From contig NC_091931.1 in assembly GCF_041260155.1 (NCBI RefSeq), positions 10,149,861 to 10,213,860 of the forward strand: DNA of 64,000 nucleotides, read 5' to 3'. Positions 24,520 to 35,400 of this stretch are shown here, piece after piece (positions within the stretch are counted from its first letter, which is position 1; the number at the start of each line of letters is the position of its first letter). The notes beneath the pieces were generated by a model. It searched no databases. It saw only the letters and a list, made by a program, of their open reading frames with translations, and had not been told where the DNA came from. Origin of the DNA: Ptychodera flava (lineage: Eukaryota > Hemichordata > Enteropneusta > Ptychoderidae). Both the position numbers and the translations under genes were made by a program.

Positions 24520-26297
24520 GCGTTCAGTTATTATGGCCGGGGGTGGGCCGGCAAAATCCAGGGGGGGGTCACCTCAAATTTGAAAACTGCAAAGGGGGGG
24601 GGTCATGTATTTTTCAAACAGCTCAGAGGGGGGTCACTTAATTTTCATAAGTATCCGTCCTGTCAAAAAGCAGTTTCAGTGTTCAGAAATATTCTGGGAG
24701 ATAAAAATGATTCGTTGCATGATTTCATTCTCTGAAGTTATTCACCTGTAAATCTGAACAAAAGTATAATTATCTGTCACATGAACATCTTGACTTGACA
24801 ACTCTGAGGCTTGTCTTATTGTAAATCAAGCTCACTGCACTGAGGGCAATGAACAATTCCTATTACTTACATATTAGAGATATAGCAAGTTTTGTCAGGG
24901 AAATTATTTAACAGTTACCTGTACTGAGACTACTAGTACCATGAAAAGTTAAATAATACTTCTAGGTGAAATTCCAATATCATAATTGTTGTCCACATCT
25001 GAACTTTTAAATACCCTATTTGAATCAAGTACATTTGTATCAATTATCAAACACCTATAAAAGCACAAATTAATTTAGTTTAGCATTGTAAAAAGATTAT
25101 TCTTAGTTTTCTCATAGATTCCAGTGTATAGTGAATCAGCATTTCGGTGAAATTCCAAAATCTAATTTCTTGCACACATATCAACCTTTAACCATCCTAG
25201 GCTAACTAAGTACTTTAAAATGAATTATCAAATGCCTATAAATACACAGATTTTGATAGTTTTGTATTGGAAAAAAATTATTCATATTTTCCTCATAGAC
25301 TCCCATATACAGTGAATCTACATTTTGGTATAATTCCAAAATCCAATTTCTGGCGAACACATCCTTTTGTTACCACCCTAATCTAATCAAGTACATTGAT
25401 ATCAATAATCGAGAGTACATAAATACATGGGTTTACCTATTTTTGTATTGGAAAAAAATTATTCATACTTTCCTCATAGACTCCCATGTATAGTGGATGA
25501 ACATTTTCAGTGAAATTCCATGATCAGATTTCTTGTACACATAATATGCACCTTTAACCATCATATTCTAATCAAGTACAATTATGTTAATTATTGAACG
25601 TCTGTATATGCACAAGTATACCAAGTTTTTAATTGGAAAAAAATTATTCACAATTTTATCATTGACTCCCATGTATAGTGGATGAACATTTTTGGTGAAA
25701 TTCAAAGGTCAAACTTTTTGTCCACATGCCAGTTGTAACAGCCCTATTTCATTTAAGTACATTTATGTAAATTATCAAATATCTATGAATGCATAGATAT
25801 AGTTTTGCATTGAGAAAGTATTACATAGATTCCTCATACATGTATGAGAAAATATTTGTATACCATGTATAGTGAATCAACATTATCAACAGCTGATTTT
25901 TAATTAAATCCAAATATCAAATATGTACACACACGCTTGCGCAAAAATATTGCGATCCACCAGTAATTTCTGTCCAACCCCTTTGAGGGGTAATTTCAAA
26001 ATTATAACAAGTCAGAATGGGAAATCTGAGCATTGACACCTTTTGAGTTTGTAAGGAAGGTCATTTGAAAAAATCTAAACTCTTTTGGGGGGATTCTATC
26101 GCTCCATACCCTGAGGTGCTTGTGTGTGCAGCTAATTTACTCAAGCAATGGGGGGGGGGGGGTCATGAAATTTTTGTCATCTTGAAAGGGGGGGTCATAA
26201 ATTTTTTGGTACAATGGGTAGGGGGGGGTTCACTTATTTTGACTGATGCGCAGGAAGAATTTGCCGGCCCACCCCCGGCCATAATAACTGAACGCTC
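24520..26297 (+). mobile_element. G-run terminal-inverted-repeat element 1 (1.8 kb) with internal 180-bp satellite
   Basis: Its ends, GCGTTCAGTTATTATGGCCG and CGGCCATAATAACTGAACGC, are perfect inverted copies extending inward through GGGGGTGGGCCGGCAAA. Just inside each end lie three (G)6-13TCA motifs about 35 bp apart, and all are on the plus strand at both ends. The centre (about 24957-25900) consists of five to six tandem units of about 180 bp. No transposase frame is present. A GGGA-type end and TTA-like flanks in related copies hint at PIF/Harbinger, by inference. Confidence 0.75.
24957..25900. repeat. 180-bp tandem repeats inside G-run element 1
   Basis: Units start near 24957, 25133, 25314, 25493, 25678 and 25870. 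Each has GTGAAATTCCAAAATC-like, AATCAAGTACATTT-like, TTGGAAAAAAATTATTCA-like and GACTCCCATGTATAGTG-like blocks. Divergence among units is substantial, so the array is not young. Confidence 0.75.
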
Positions 26298-26300
26298 CCT

Positions 26301-26888
26301 AGGGACCGTTCAGTTTTTACGGCCGGGGGGCCGGCAAAATCCAGGGGGGGGTCATCGTAATTTTGGAGTCCGCAAGGGGGGGGGTCATCGCTTTTTCACT
26401 GGTAGGAAAGGGGGGGGGGGGTCACCACATTTTTAAAAACATAATACCAACAATAAAGTTCACTTTATGCCATGGCCATGATCGACCCTCTTTACCGGCG
26501 GGCCGCCTTTGGCGAACCACTCCAATAAAGTTTACTTTATACAATGTCCATGGACATGAGTTGTCTATGGAAATGAAGTTAAAAATTGCCTTACAGTCGT
26601 CCTAATTAACAGACGTTTCAATTGATGTGGCTGAGAAGTTTGTGCACTGGCATCTCTGCTACACGAATAAAGTGCGCCGCGTACCGGAGTTCAAATCCAA
26701 ACCATGCGGGTAAATTTGACATATGGGTTTTGGTTATTTTTCATGGGGGGGTCATCATTTTTTTTGTCTGACAAGGGGGGGGTCATCTTTTTTTCACAAA
26801 AATGCAGGGGGGTCTATATTTTTTTGAACACCAGCGACAAGATTTTGCCGCCCCCCCCCCCCAGGCCGTAAAAACTGAACGCTCCCCC
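26301..26888 (+). mobile_element. G-run terminal-inverted-repeat element 2 (0.6 kb)
   Basis: The left end GGGACCGTTCAGTTTTTACG and right end CGTAAAAACTGAACGCTCCC are inverted copies. Inside each end lie two or three (G)7-13TC[AT] motifs, all on the plus strand. It directly abuts element 1 with only TA between the two termini, so one inserted at the edge of the other. Confidence 0.75.
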
Positions 26889-27062
26889 TTACTGAACAAA
26901 GCCGCATATCTGTCCTGGATATCTGTAAACTCTATCTTAGTAAGGCGCAGCTGTAACCATTAAAATCCAACAAGGAAACTTCCATCACGTGCATAGCCTT
27001 ATTTGATTCACATCTTGTACCTTACCTTAATGTAAATTTGATAATTTTGGCAGTATTTCAGC

Positions 27063-27290
27063 AAGGTTCTTGTTCTATTCCTTCTAGCATAATTAATTGT
27101 TCAGTATTCAGCCAGTCAACACGGCCTCAGTGTGTTTGTGTACTGTCCATTTGCATCCTAGACAAATGAATTTCAGTCTGTACTCTCAGTCAATCGTCAA
27201 CAATAGTGTATACTTATACAGACCTTGTTGACAAGATGAATATAATGTGTTTCAGCATATGTAGGGTGACAGCAAGAAACTGTAGGCGAT
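27063..27290. mobile_element. Palindromic MITE, CTACTCCC family, diverged copy
   Basis: Ends CTTGTTCTATTCCTTCTAG and GTAGGGTGACAGCAAGAA; inner CAGTATTCAGCCAGTCAAC and GTTGACAAGATGAATA; centre near CTAGACAAATGAATTTCAG. Confidence 0.65.
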
Positions 27291-27782
27291 ACATTGAATA
27301 GAAATATTGAAAAAAAATCAACAGTTGCAGCTTCTGTCTCCTGTCAAATGTTGTAATTGTTTTTTAATGAAAATTTCATACTATTTTAGATTTTTTCGAA
27401 ATAAAAGTCATGAAATGATATACAATAATTTCAGAGTTTAACTATTATTTATATTAGAGCCATCGGATGACACAACAATATTATACAGTGGCTGTCATTT
27501 TTTATTACATTGATACATATCAAACTGTGGATTCTAACACAGACACAGACAAGTATATATTATATATATAACACTGCTGGTGGACAGAATTGTGCCCGAG
27601 GTTATCGTTCGCCCAGTTAAAGCGATGAAACTCGTTTCTTCGCTTCGATAAAGCGTGTATGTGCGATGTATGATATTGAGCATGCGTGCGTGAGTGCTTC
27701 ACGAAATCTACAACGTGTTGAGCGGTCTCAGTCAGAAAAATGTAACAACTTAGCCGGCTATTGAACCACTCTTTTTTGGGAG

Positions 27783-27875
27783 TGGAGATTTAGCCAAGTG
27801 GTTCTGTCTGTGGCCTCTCAGCTAGGCGACTGATGCCGTATGTTGTGGGTTCGAATCCGATTGAAAACTATCCGT
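27783..27875 (+). mobile_element. tRNA-like SINE head or tRNA pseudogene
   Basis: A box TAGCCAAGTGG (27791-27801) and B box GGTTCGAATCC (27848-27858) are at the spacing of a long-variable-arm tRNA (Leu/Ser type). The sequence after the B box does not pair with the 5' end, so there is no acceptor stem. It is followed at once by a (TA)n run. Confidence 0.55.
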
Positions 27876-27884
27876 ATATTATAT

Positions 27885-27896
<12 letters not shown>

Positions 27897-27966
<70 letters not shown>
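27897..27966. repeat. (TA)n microsatellite
   Basis: A continuous TA run of about 70 bp at the 3' side of the tRNA-like sequence. Confidence 0.97.
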
Positions 27967-27969
<3 letters not shown>

Positions 27970-28664
27970 GCGGATGAATATCTTTGCTCAAGTGTACTGA
28001 TCTGCAGCTGGTTGAGATTTTGTTTATTGCCTTGGTAATGTTGACAAAACTTTTCGCCCTAAAAGTAGGACTTAATAAGATGAAAAGATGCCTACAAACG
28101 GAGATACAGCTAAAGAAAACAGAACAAAATAAGACTAGTGTCCATCTTTATCAAAATGTTGAACATATTTTACAAACTGAATGAATTACCATTTCTTATA
28201 GAGTGTGACGAGTCTTACCGTTTATGTGTGGCGCGGAATTTAAATTTAGCCACAGTCTCCTTGTTTGAGATTTAGCAGAGTTTGTGACTCTTTGGTATGA
28301 CTAGCGTACCTTTCTCAAGTTATAACACCGGCGGCAGTGGAAAAGCATAGACTACTACGCATGTCCGAATAGCAAATTACAAAAGAGTAGTCACGTTTTG
28401 CAGCAATGTAGAAATTAGTTTAGCATGCTTGAAGAGTCATATCATTTAGTCCGTTTGGTGCTTAGGGACTGGTCAGTTTCTTCGGCCGGGGGGGGGGGGG
28501 GGGGGCGGTGGATTATTTTTTGCCAACGTCAAAAAGTGGCTGACCCCCCCTATTCCAAATTTTGAAAACAGGGTGACCCCCCTATTCCAAATTTTGAAAA
28601 CAGGGTGACCCCCCCGCACGCGACAACTGTAATATGTAATAATATAATACTGTAAATATATATG

Positions 28665-28667
<3 letters not shown>

Positions 28668-28737
<70 letters not shown>
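28668..28737. repeat. (TA)n microsatellite
   Basis: A continuous TA run inside G-run element 3. Confidence 0.97.
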
Positions 28738-28739
<2 letters not shown>

Positions 28740-29209
28740 ACATACATTTATATTTTAACAGTCATTCTGTGTTTTAATGAAATTGTTGGCATGTCAGTTG
28801 TAAGATACGAATTTCAAAGTGTCAATCTTAAAGTTTGAATACAGTACATTTTGAATGAGCTGTGAATGTATTTCACACTTTCTATGCTTAACCAGATGTA
28901 CTGAACTGTTGTACAGAAATGGATGTCAATCATTAATATTAAACAGGAAAAAGCAGTAAATCAAAAACTTTGATGGGTGTTAAGACTTGCCAGCCATCAA
29001 ATTAAATCTCCTGAGTAACCATAGAGAGGCATTTTAGCCAAATCTGATGTGTGCAGAGTCTGAGATGACCTTTTCTTGGAACATTGATATTTGTGCATGT
29101 TGCTTTCTCATACTGAATTCTCATAGAGAGAACAGAAAAGTATCAGGAATTTGTCATGCTTTTCATATGAAATGCAGATTTCATAATAGTACACTTTCAC
29201 TTAGCAAAC

Positions 29210-29500
29210 ATCAAGATATCTCTGGCATATATTTCTGATTTATTAAAGTATGGCGCCCGAAGGGCGCGGAGAAAAATATGAAACATCCTGATATCTCTGA
29301 TATATATGTCTTGTATATTAAAGTAATGCACAGGAAGGGTGTGCTGAAAATGTCTGATATATTAAGTAATGCGCTCAAAGAGCACGCTGAAAAATATTGA
29401 ACATACATATATCTCTGATATATGTATGCCTGATATGTTAAAGTTGGGCTTGCTGAAAATTATGTCTGATTATTAGTTACGCGCCCGAAGGGCGCGCCGC
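29210..29500. repeat. Irregular tandem repeat with GCGCCCGAAGGGCGC hairpins, inside G-run element 3
   Basis: Four to five units of about 60-80 bp carry ATATCTCTGATATAT, a TTAAAGTAATG-like block and a small palindrome, best preserved as GCGCCCGAAGGGCGC (29251, 29480). Confidence 0.7.
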
Positions 29501-29826
29501 AAAATGCAACTAGATAAAATTTGTGGCTGACACGATGCATTTTAGGCAATGATGAGCCTGTGTCGAAATTCAAAAACACACTGACCCCCCCTATTGGGCA
29601 TTTTAAAAACATGGTGACCCCCCCTATCACCAAAGTCAAAAACAGGGTGACCCCCCCCCCCATGAATCCACCGGCCCCCCCCCCCCCAGGCTGAAGAAAC
29701 TGACCAGTCCCTTAGTCCCGCCTCTTAATATCCAGTGACCCTCAGGTGTTTGCTAATCTATGGACGATTGCCTTGTATTAGGCAGAGTGCTGTGAGGTTC
29801 ACATACGCACGGTGAATAAGCTACTA

Positions 29827-30660
29827 CTACGAAGTGTTTTTCACCTCAATGGGTACTACATCTGTCGATCGATCAGATTTGTTTGAGTCGATGTGTGAAC
29901 TGTGGCCATTACGTCTCTTAAGGAATGGGAGCGTTGTTTTTCTTTGTAGGATAAAACGTACACATTTACAGTTGAAATCATCTTTGATTTTAGAGGAATC
30001 GTCATTCTCCTCCATGTTTTCGTTGAAAGAACAGCAAGCGAGTTATTGGGTCTGATTTTCAGTTTCATCTGTTTTGATAGACAATATCACCAATGGTTGC
30101 TGGTCTAGATAATGGATGGTCCAGGCATTTTGCTTTTCCTACGAGTTGATTGTTCACCGAGGATTGTTTGGTTTTCAAAGTTGATTTCAAGGAGACTTTT
30201 GATCGCCGTGGATCAGACGTTGAAACCCAGGGTATTCTGTTCGGAGACATATTTTAGGAGTATATTTCAATAAGTCAGCTCGAGATATGTTAGAGGCACG
30301 ATCAATTTATAGTTTTACTTCGTAGTTACAAAGTTATAGGTATGCAGGGCGAATTCTTTCAATCTAACATCACACCACAGACATATTGCATATGCGACGG
30401 ATTCTGGTGAACCAGAATAGATGATTGATTTATAAGCTGGATGACAACTAGTTAGCAGTAGGTAACGATGAGAAGTTGTAGGTTTACTGTACAAGTCAGT
30501 TTCTGTAGTCTGTGCTTAAATGGATGAAGGCGAACATCTAGATACGGAATTGAAAGATTTATGATTTTTACAGTAAACTTAATGTTATCACATGGCGTTG
30601 AAAACTTGGTAGGGCTAACATATTTCTCGGTAGATGCTGCCAGGTGCCCCACCCCCACCT
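29827..30660 (-). mobile_element. Decayed Penelope-like retroelement (reverse transcriptase end plus endonuclease region)
   Basis: Minus-strand fragments in order resemble the end of a Penelope-like reverse transcriptase (IPYLDVRLHPF; then LYSKPTTSHRYL with SCHPAY; then a region like the family's RIRRIC and ELxxxFxxRGY blocks) and a C-terminal part with FNCKCVRFIL and IDSNKSD, which recalls the linker and HRSD segment of the GIY-YIG endonuclease. The copy is an incomplete fossil with several breaks. Assignment to Penelope-like elements rather than another retroelement class is a judgement from motif order. Confidence 0.5.
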
Positions 30661-30777
30661 TTGAAAAATGAACAAAATCAACATGATAAAGCCATCTTAG
30701 TGATACTCAAAAACACCCATCACACATAAAAATGTTTAAGTAATCCCCTGCATGTATAATGTACTATGCATCATCTT

Positions 30778-30806
30778 CTGACTGACTGACTGACTGACTG
30801 TCTGAC
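30778..30806. repeat. (ACTG)n microsatellite
   Basis: About six tandem CTGA units followed by a variant TCTGACTATC. Confidence 0.9.
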
Positions 30807-31296
30807 TATCCTATTCCCCTATTCCAAGGTCGTGAGTAAGGACGACTTAATCAGTCACAGCGCTCTCACCGTCCGCACGCGGGTATCGTGAATTACAGTT
30901 TGTTTATCCTTTATTATATCTGATCAGAAATATAGCATTCCCTTGCAACAAAGTTACTAGAAAATTGAGGTTTGTATTTCGCTTTTGTCTCTTCTATAAG
31001 CTTATGAAAAGACATTCGACTAGCGTTGCTATGACCCTGCCTCTTTAAGTTTAACTGGTGGACCAACCCTTTAGGCCTACCTCTGTCGGCGACATACGAT
31101 CAGAAAAGCGAACTCTTCTTTATCGGTTTGAAAATTAAAATATGAAGTGACTCGATAATTTATTTGAATTAAAACTCTACCAGTATTATTAAAACTCCTG
31201 ATTTCAATCAAATTGACACAAAAAGCTGTGCCAACCAAGATTTCGTTACATGTATTATTATGCACTACGTTAGGGGAGCCCACTTAGTCACTTACA

Positions 31297-31423
31297 GCCA
31301 ATCAGAGCGCGTCTCTCTCGTGCGTCATCAAAAGCTTTGCGACAGACGACCAACTCGCTCGCAAAGTGTGAACAAGGAAGCGTTATTCACACATTATCAT
31401 ATGATCATAAATAATCACATCAG
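31297..31423 (+). promoter_or_regulatory. Candidate promoter and noncoding first exon of the HMG-box-like gene
   Basis: A CCAAT-type motif, GCCAATCAG (31297-31305), lies in a short, relatively GC-rich patch. About 110 bp further on is a good donor, CATCAG|GTGAGG, with the exon ending at 31423. Because the first coding exon of the HMG-box-like gene opens with 19 untranslated bases after an acceptor at 32463-32464, an upstream noncoding exon is required, and this is the best-looking one. No TATA box is seen. The start site itself is not visible. Confidence 0.4.
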
Positions 31424-32483
31424 GTGAGGAACCCATCATCTGTTTTCGTAAATTTACGTTGTTTATCTTTGTAAACCAGCCCAACACCATTATCATTCAG
31501 TGTGTAGCCAGGCTGTAGCTGCTGCTTTTAGCCGTAGGTTCGTGTAGTTTTGGCGCCAAGTGATGTGGTGTCGACATGTCCCTATGTGATTTTTTTCCTC
31601 CATGTTGAACGTGCAAAGTGCATAATAATTTTTCAAAGTATTTTAGATAGTCTAACAGGTTGAATAGTTGAGAAAGTATCATCATAAACACTCATTAATA
31701 GGGGTTGTGTTGCTTTCAACCAATTATATTTTTCGAAACAAAAACTACACAACTTTATGCCTTTACAGAATTTAGTCATTTTGCCGTTGACATTGGTATA
31801 ATGGTAATGAGCAAGTGGATGCAACGACAAACAAACTATTATACCAACCTATAAAGACCAAGATTGTACCATTACCTTATGAACCGCTCAGATCGCAGTC
31901 TTACGACGGCGTCTGCTGGGTTCAAATACACAGATATGCTATAACAAGGCAATATCGCGTTATATTTCGGTTTGTTTATATACAACTGAACATAATATCT
32001 CCACATCCCAATGGCTACAATATATTGCAGCTACTTTCAACATCTGCCAGTGCCACTAACCGATAACATATGCTCAGAATTATGTAAAAATATTGATAGC
32101 TACTCTCACCACCGTGCTTTATCGTGTGCATACTATATTCCTCAAATAGGATGGATGGATCAATGTACAAAGGAAAAAATCCGGCCTAAAAGGATGGCAA
32201 TGGGATGCCATATAAATTCGTATAAAAGTAGAAGAAGAGAACTAACTTCCCATAACGACAACAGATTGCATAACTAGCTTGCTAGCTGACTAGCTTTAGA
32301 CCATATATTGTATGTATCACATAATGCGCACCACAGAGGTGGAATGGAGATTTTGACACACCTAGGCTTCTGCTGCTGTCACAAATTTGTAATCTGACGT
32401 ATTATCCAAACACAAAAGAAGTGTCATGGACATACAATTATTGTAGCTTTGTTCTTTTTTGCAGATTCGTTGCTGCCAGAAAA

Positions 32484-35400
32484 ATGCTGACGGGAAGCAA
32501 AATAAGATCTCCTTGGAAGCCGACTGCCACACCTACAAAACGTGACAGGGAGTATTATAAGATGTTTCTGAATAAGGAGAGAAATCTGATGAGTGTAAAG
32601 TATCCCTTTCTCACACCTCAACAAATCGCCAGGAGAGTGAAGTCAACATGGCAGGCAATGACAGTCGATAAAAAGAAGAAAGTCATATTACAGCTCTCAG
32701 TTTCGTGAGTGTTGGTCACTAATATTGCTCTATTACAATCTGTTTAAAAATTTCACAACTACACATACTGTTTTCACTTTGTGTCAGTTGAACAATTTCT
32801 TGAAATTATTCAAGAATGAGAAACACTGCCAGTAGATTCTGCCTGGTATATTCTTTAGGTTTAAAAAATAACATCATGGTGCTTTTCACACACCTAGGCT
32901 TCTGCATATGGTGAGGTACTTATTGTGGAGGGATTATTTCTGGAGGCATATATATAAATAGTCTCGCTTTCAAGACCTCATTGCTTTGCTGAAAAAGTTT
33001 AATAATCAAGGCAAATCGCACAGCATGCAGTACGGAAAGACAGTTAAAACCTTCACTGCAAAGTTCTTTACTCCCAACACTACGGCAGATTTTACAATAA
33101 TTTTATGCGCTTGTGATGTGACGAGGCCTGGAAATTGAGAGAATAATCAAGGCAGTTGGTTAGAGGAGCCCTGTGTTAAGGTCTGCACAATGATATCCAA
33201 TGGACCTTGACTACTTCACTTCACTAATCCAATGAAGCTTCACTACTTGAACTTTAATTTATGGGGAGTGAAGGCCTTATCAGTATAGATAGAGGGATTG
33301 AGGCTAAACTTAAGAAAGTAAGATGATGATATTCTTGATATCATCCCTAAGACTTTCGTCGCATCTCCACAGACAAGCACCTCGGAAAAGTCCCCCGAAG
33401 ACAAAAGCCCAAGTTCAAAATCCAAATGAGGACTCACTGTTACAACACACTCTAGTAGACAGTGAAGACTCTACACCACATGTACCGGTAGAGACACCAA
33501 TCCATACATTTAGATTTCGTAAAATGAAGAAGCTACCAGTTGGAGAAGTAACAAAATCTGTTGCTGCAATGGACAGCATTCTCATTGAAAGGTATGGTAT
33601 TTTCAAAATTAAGTGCTAAAATTAGAAAGTCCAGTAAAATCTATAGTGTACTGGCTGGCAAATTATATAATATTCCTTGCTATCACTGATATTCAAGTGG
33701 GCTTCATGAATCATAAATGTTAATTATGAAAACTTTAAAATAGAAAATAAAAGGCATTACAATCACAGTTTTATTTTTATCCCCAAATTATAAACTTGCA
33801 ATCTTGTAATAAAAATAATGGCTCTGTCGAAAGAAAATTGACAGCAATACTTATTTTCTATCATTCTTTATGTTTAAACTGATCTATTTTTACTTTCCAT
33901 CAGAAATAAGAGAGCAAAGAAGTGCCAGCAAAGAGTGAGTTTTTGTATCGATGATGATGGCAGAGAAAGTCCTACAAGTGCTGATAAAGGTAGTTGTAAT
34001 GGAGAGATGGATAGTTTGACTGCTTTTGCAGTTGAAACTAAAGAGTGTCCAGACAACAACCAACTGTTTAGTGCAGGCCAGGAGGGAGAATATTCCTCTG
34101 GGAATTTAAGAAGAAACAACCCGTATGATGTGGCAACAGTCAAGGAAAAGATGAAGAAAGAGAATATGCCAGCAAAAACAAGGAAGAGGAGTTCTTGTGG
34201 ACAGGAGGGTGGCAATATGAATGCACAGCTGGTGTCTCCATTTCAAGAAACTCTGCATAGTCCATTATCAACACAGAGAAGTCGGAGAACCAATGTCAAA
34301 TCAGCAAAGAGAACCAGTGTGGTTGTACCATCAAGGGAGAACACAACTAGTGATAGTGAACTTGCAAACCCAGTGATCGTATCTACAGGTAAGCTGCTGA
34401 GGAGAAGTCCAAGGATCAAGTTGATGGAGAGTTCAGCTGTCTCTTGTGCAACTGTTGGTCAAGCTAAAGCTGAAAGTGACGTGAAAGTTGGTCAGAAACG
34501 TATCTCAGACGGTGAAGTTCATGGCAACAACAGTGCTGTTGATGGTGCAAAAGAAAGACAGTCTGTGTATGGTTTTAACAGAGAGAGACACACCAATGGA
34601 TATGTGAAAAAGTCTAATGACACTGATGTCTATGATGTGGAGAGTGATTTCAACAGGAAAGAACTGTATGAGAATGAGCCGACCCATGGCATGGAGGATG
34701 ACACAAGTAGATTGCAGTTAGATTGCAAGGATCGCTTTCAGAAGAGGATCTCCTTTGAGCAGAAGGTACTCCCGATGGAAGTATGTGAACAGTATTACGA
34801 CATTGACAGTGAAATAAACAGAGTAGAACTTGGAGGAGACTACATAGGAGATACCATTGGAGCAAAATCTGTGAAAAGAAAATCGTCTTTGTCAAAAAAC
34901 GCTGCTGGTCATGGTTTCAATGTGAACAATAATAACGACAATAAGGATATTGTAATATTGGATGAGACTCCATGCGATACTGACAGTGATGATGACGTTG
35001 AAGGGAAAGTTGAACAGATGCAGTGCATGCTAAGAAAATGTGATGCTGTGGTCCACCTGAACCGAAACAACAAAATCAGTAAAATTGTACCCAAAGGTGG
35101 TTATGATTCACAGAGTTCTGATGAACTTTTGCCAAAGACAAAATGTACCGGTAATCTCCAAGCTGCTGCTGTAGCTGTCAACAATGGTGACAATGTAATA
35201 TCTTTCTGCAGTGATCAGGATTCAAGCTTTCATTCAGAAAGTTTTGAACAGCCGTTCCAGTATGGAAGTGTGTCTTCAGAGCCTGAACCAATCGATGTTT
35301 TACACAATGATGGATGCCCAGCATTCGAAGGTACCACTGACATGAAGACACCTGTTGATCAGATCATACCTAGTCCAACTTTTTCAAGTCTTTCTCTAAC

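Larger units (their letters stand above)
28465..29711 (-). mobile_element. G-run terminal-inverted-repeat element 3 (1.25 kb), TTA target duplication
   Basis: The ends GGGACTGGTCAGTTTCTTCG and CTGAAGAAACTGACCAGTCCC are inverted copies flanked on both sides by TTA (28462-28464, 29712-29714). Inside both ends the motif appears as TGACCCCCC on the plus strand, so the element lies in the opposite orientation to elements 1 and 2. The interior carries a (TA)n run and short tandem units around GCGCCCGAAGGGCGC. TTA duplication plus GGG termini fits PIF/Harbinger-type transposition. Confidence 0.8.

Noticed and set aside
27783-27875. Functional tRNA-Leu/Ser gene
   Set aside because: A and B boxes are good, but the 3' side cannot pair with the 5' acceptor strand, and a (TA)n run follows directly.
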